The position numbers and the translations under genes are program-made. Shown here piece by piece: positions 63,106 through 64,000 of a DNA stretch of 64,000 nucleotides. This DNA is from Candidatus Heimdallarchaeota archaeon (GTDB taxonomy: Archaea; Asgardarchaeota; Heimdallarchaeia; Hodarchaeales; Hodarchaeaceae): the NCBI GenBank assembly GCA_020353515.1, contig CP070695.1:2180292-2244291 (forward strand), given 5' to 3'. The notes below the pieces were generated by a model. The model worked only from the letters and a program-made list of their open reading frames with translations, did not search any database and was not told the origin of the DNA. Numbering within the stretch: the first letter of the stretch is position 1; every line of letters begins with the position of its first letter.

Positions 63106-63483
63106 TTATTCACGTATTCGCTCTTTCATTCTAAACGGAAGATCACCATATTCTTCAGTCAATAACTTTGCAAATCTGATTTTATATTTCTCTTTAGGTA
63201 AAGGATTATCTCGCTCAAAGAATAATGTTGCTAAAACTTTGACTGTGAACTTAGCGGGATTCTGTTCATTAATATCCTTGTTATTAATTTTAACTCCATC
63301 AAGATCAATGACGAAATCTTTAAACTTCTCTTTTTCTACTGATTCACCCTTGATCTCTAGTTTGATGGGAGCAATGATAGTTGCATCACTAATTGAATTT
63401 TTCATTTGAAGTTGGAAGCCTTTCTCATTATTCTTCAACGATTTTTTTACAAAAAGTTGTCGAAGTAAATCTTCGTTTACCAT
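63106..63483 (-). CDS. Small unknown conserved-looking protein
   Basis: 125 residues, not assigned to a family with confidence. It has a strand-rich first part (FQLQMKNSI, IIAPIKLEIKGESV, DFVIDLDGVKI), then NPAKFTVKVLATLFFERDNPL and a helical C-terminus. It resembles uncharacterised short archaeal proteins I have met, but I cannot name the family. No membrane helix and no metal site. The gene has its own promoter region on both sides and is separate from the aminotransferase gene. Confidence 0.55.
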   Translation of the reverse strand: MVNEDLLRQLFVKKSLKNNEKGFQLQMKNSISDATIIAPIKLEIKGESVEKEKFKDFVIDLDGVKINNKDINEQNPAKFTVKVLATLFFERDNPLPKEKYKIRFAKLLTEEYGDLPFRMKERIRE

Positions 63484-63699
63484 GATTTATCACTCCTTAT
63501 TTAAAACATGAATTATTAGGGGATAATTTGCACTTCAAAATAAAAAAAAGGAATTGCTCTTTAAATTTATTGTTTATGGATGGTAGTTTGGAAGATATAT
63601 CACAGAGATAATAGCTTAATATTTGGGAATCTTTATGAGACTCCAATTAAAATAATCTACACAATTTAATTATTCTGATTAGAAGATGGAAGAAGAGAA

Positions 63700-64000
63700 A
63701 TGAAAAAGTTAAATTTAATATTTGCATTAATTTTGTTTGCATTCTTTATTTCATATAGTTCATACTCGATTTTAACCAAACCAACTGATCTATCAATAGT
63801 AGAGACTCCAGAAACGCCACAAGCGGTTTATTCTGTCGCTGATGCCGAAGGCCCAGTTATAGGACCACCCAGTTTGGATGACCCAACTCCTGATAGCGAT
63901 GAAGATGTAGAAGTAACTGCTGCCATCTCTGATATAGACGGTGTCCAAAATGCTACGTTATTTTGGCAATATACTTCCCTTAATACAACCTTGTTTAATA
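63700..64000 (+). CDS. Secreted or surface protein, 3' end cut by window edge
   Basis: Partial gene, ATG at 63700, 100 codons without a stop. The N-terminus is a signal peptide (KKLNLIFALILFAFFIS, then a cleavable-looking stretch). The following segment is Pro- and Asp-rich (GPPSLDDPTPDSDEDVEV), then VTAAISDIDGVQNATLFWQ, which looks like the start of an Ig- or PKD-like surface domain. Probably exported to the cell surface, as in large archaeal adhesin-like proteins. Length and C-terminus are unknown. Confidence 0.65.
   Translation, partial: MKKLNLIFALILFAFFISYSSYSILTKPTDLSIVETPETPQAVYSVADAEGPVIGPPSLDDPTPDSDEDVEVTAAISDIDGVQNATLFWQYTSLNTTLFN

Overview
The window looks like a stretch of chromosome from an Asgard-type archaeon (Promethearchaeota). 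It is AT-rich and gene-dense, with short intergenic gaps and many TTG or GTG starts. It carries archaeal information genes: aIF1A, a Dph2-type diphthamide synthase, XerA, an OB-fold single-strand binding protein, AlaX and a KaiC-like ATPase. Several genes have a eukaryote-like flavour: an Arf-like small GTPase fused to a probable longin/roadblock-like domain, two further longin-like proteins, a protein with two PARP-type zinc fingers, and a saccharopine pathway pair that matches the two halves of eukaryotic AASS. The lineage within the Asgard group cannot be fixed from sequence reading alone. I saw no rRNA, no convincing tRNA, no CRISPR array and no complete transposon.

Layout. 1-4.1 kb (minus): a partial HEAT-repeat gene, then a run of dNMP kinase, MFS transporter and helix-hairpin-helix protein. 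4.4-7.7 kb (plus): aIF1A, a glycerophosphodiesterase, an NAD-dependent epimerase and a DUF72 protein. 7.8-12 kb: a tiny zinc-ribbon gene, Fe-S and Nudix proteins, a GNAT enzyme, a sirtuin and a lipase-like hydrolase. 12-17.7 kb (plus): two RDD membrane proteins, a nitronate monooxygenase-like enzyme, a methyltransferase and a TPR protein. 17.7-24.6 kb: a Cys-rich membrane protein, a divergent isoleucyl-tRNA synthetase and two membrane proteins. 24.8-28.8 kb (plus): a repeat protein, an unknown helical protein, AlaX and a divergent ATP-type PEP carboxykinase. 28.8-34.8 kb (minus): a KaiC-like ATPase, then a hyuA-hyuB-glycerate kinase operon.

35-41.5 kb mixes a GDSL hydrolase, longin-like proteins, the tandem PARP-finger protein, a surface phosphoesterase, Dph2 and an unknown protein. 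41.7-45.8 kb holds a coiled-coil/wHTH protein, XerA, a small repeat-flanked element with a homing-repeat-like ORF, a GNAT gene without a normal start codon, and a Dam-type methyltransferase; this is the most accessory-looking part. 45.8-52.2 kb has the split AASS pair, the ssDNA-binding protein and two adjacent DNA methyltransferases with no visible nuclease. 52.2-56.6 kb is a module of two related MFS transporters around an unusual PAS kinase. 56.6-58.6 kb is sufC-sufB, 58.9-59.9 kb the Arf-longin GTPase, 59.9-62.9 kb an aminotransferase plus FGGY kinase operon, and the window ends in a short unknown gene and the start of a secreted surface protein.

The strongest candidates for something new are the tandem PARP-type zinc-finger protein, the GTPase-longin fusion and its longin-like companions, the repeat-bounded element next to xerA, and the PAS kinase/MFS module. 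All functions are inferred from motifs read by eye; no database search was run.
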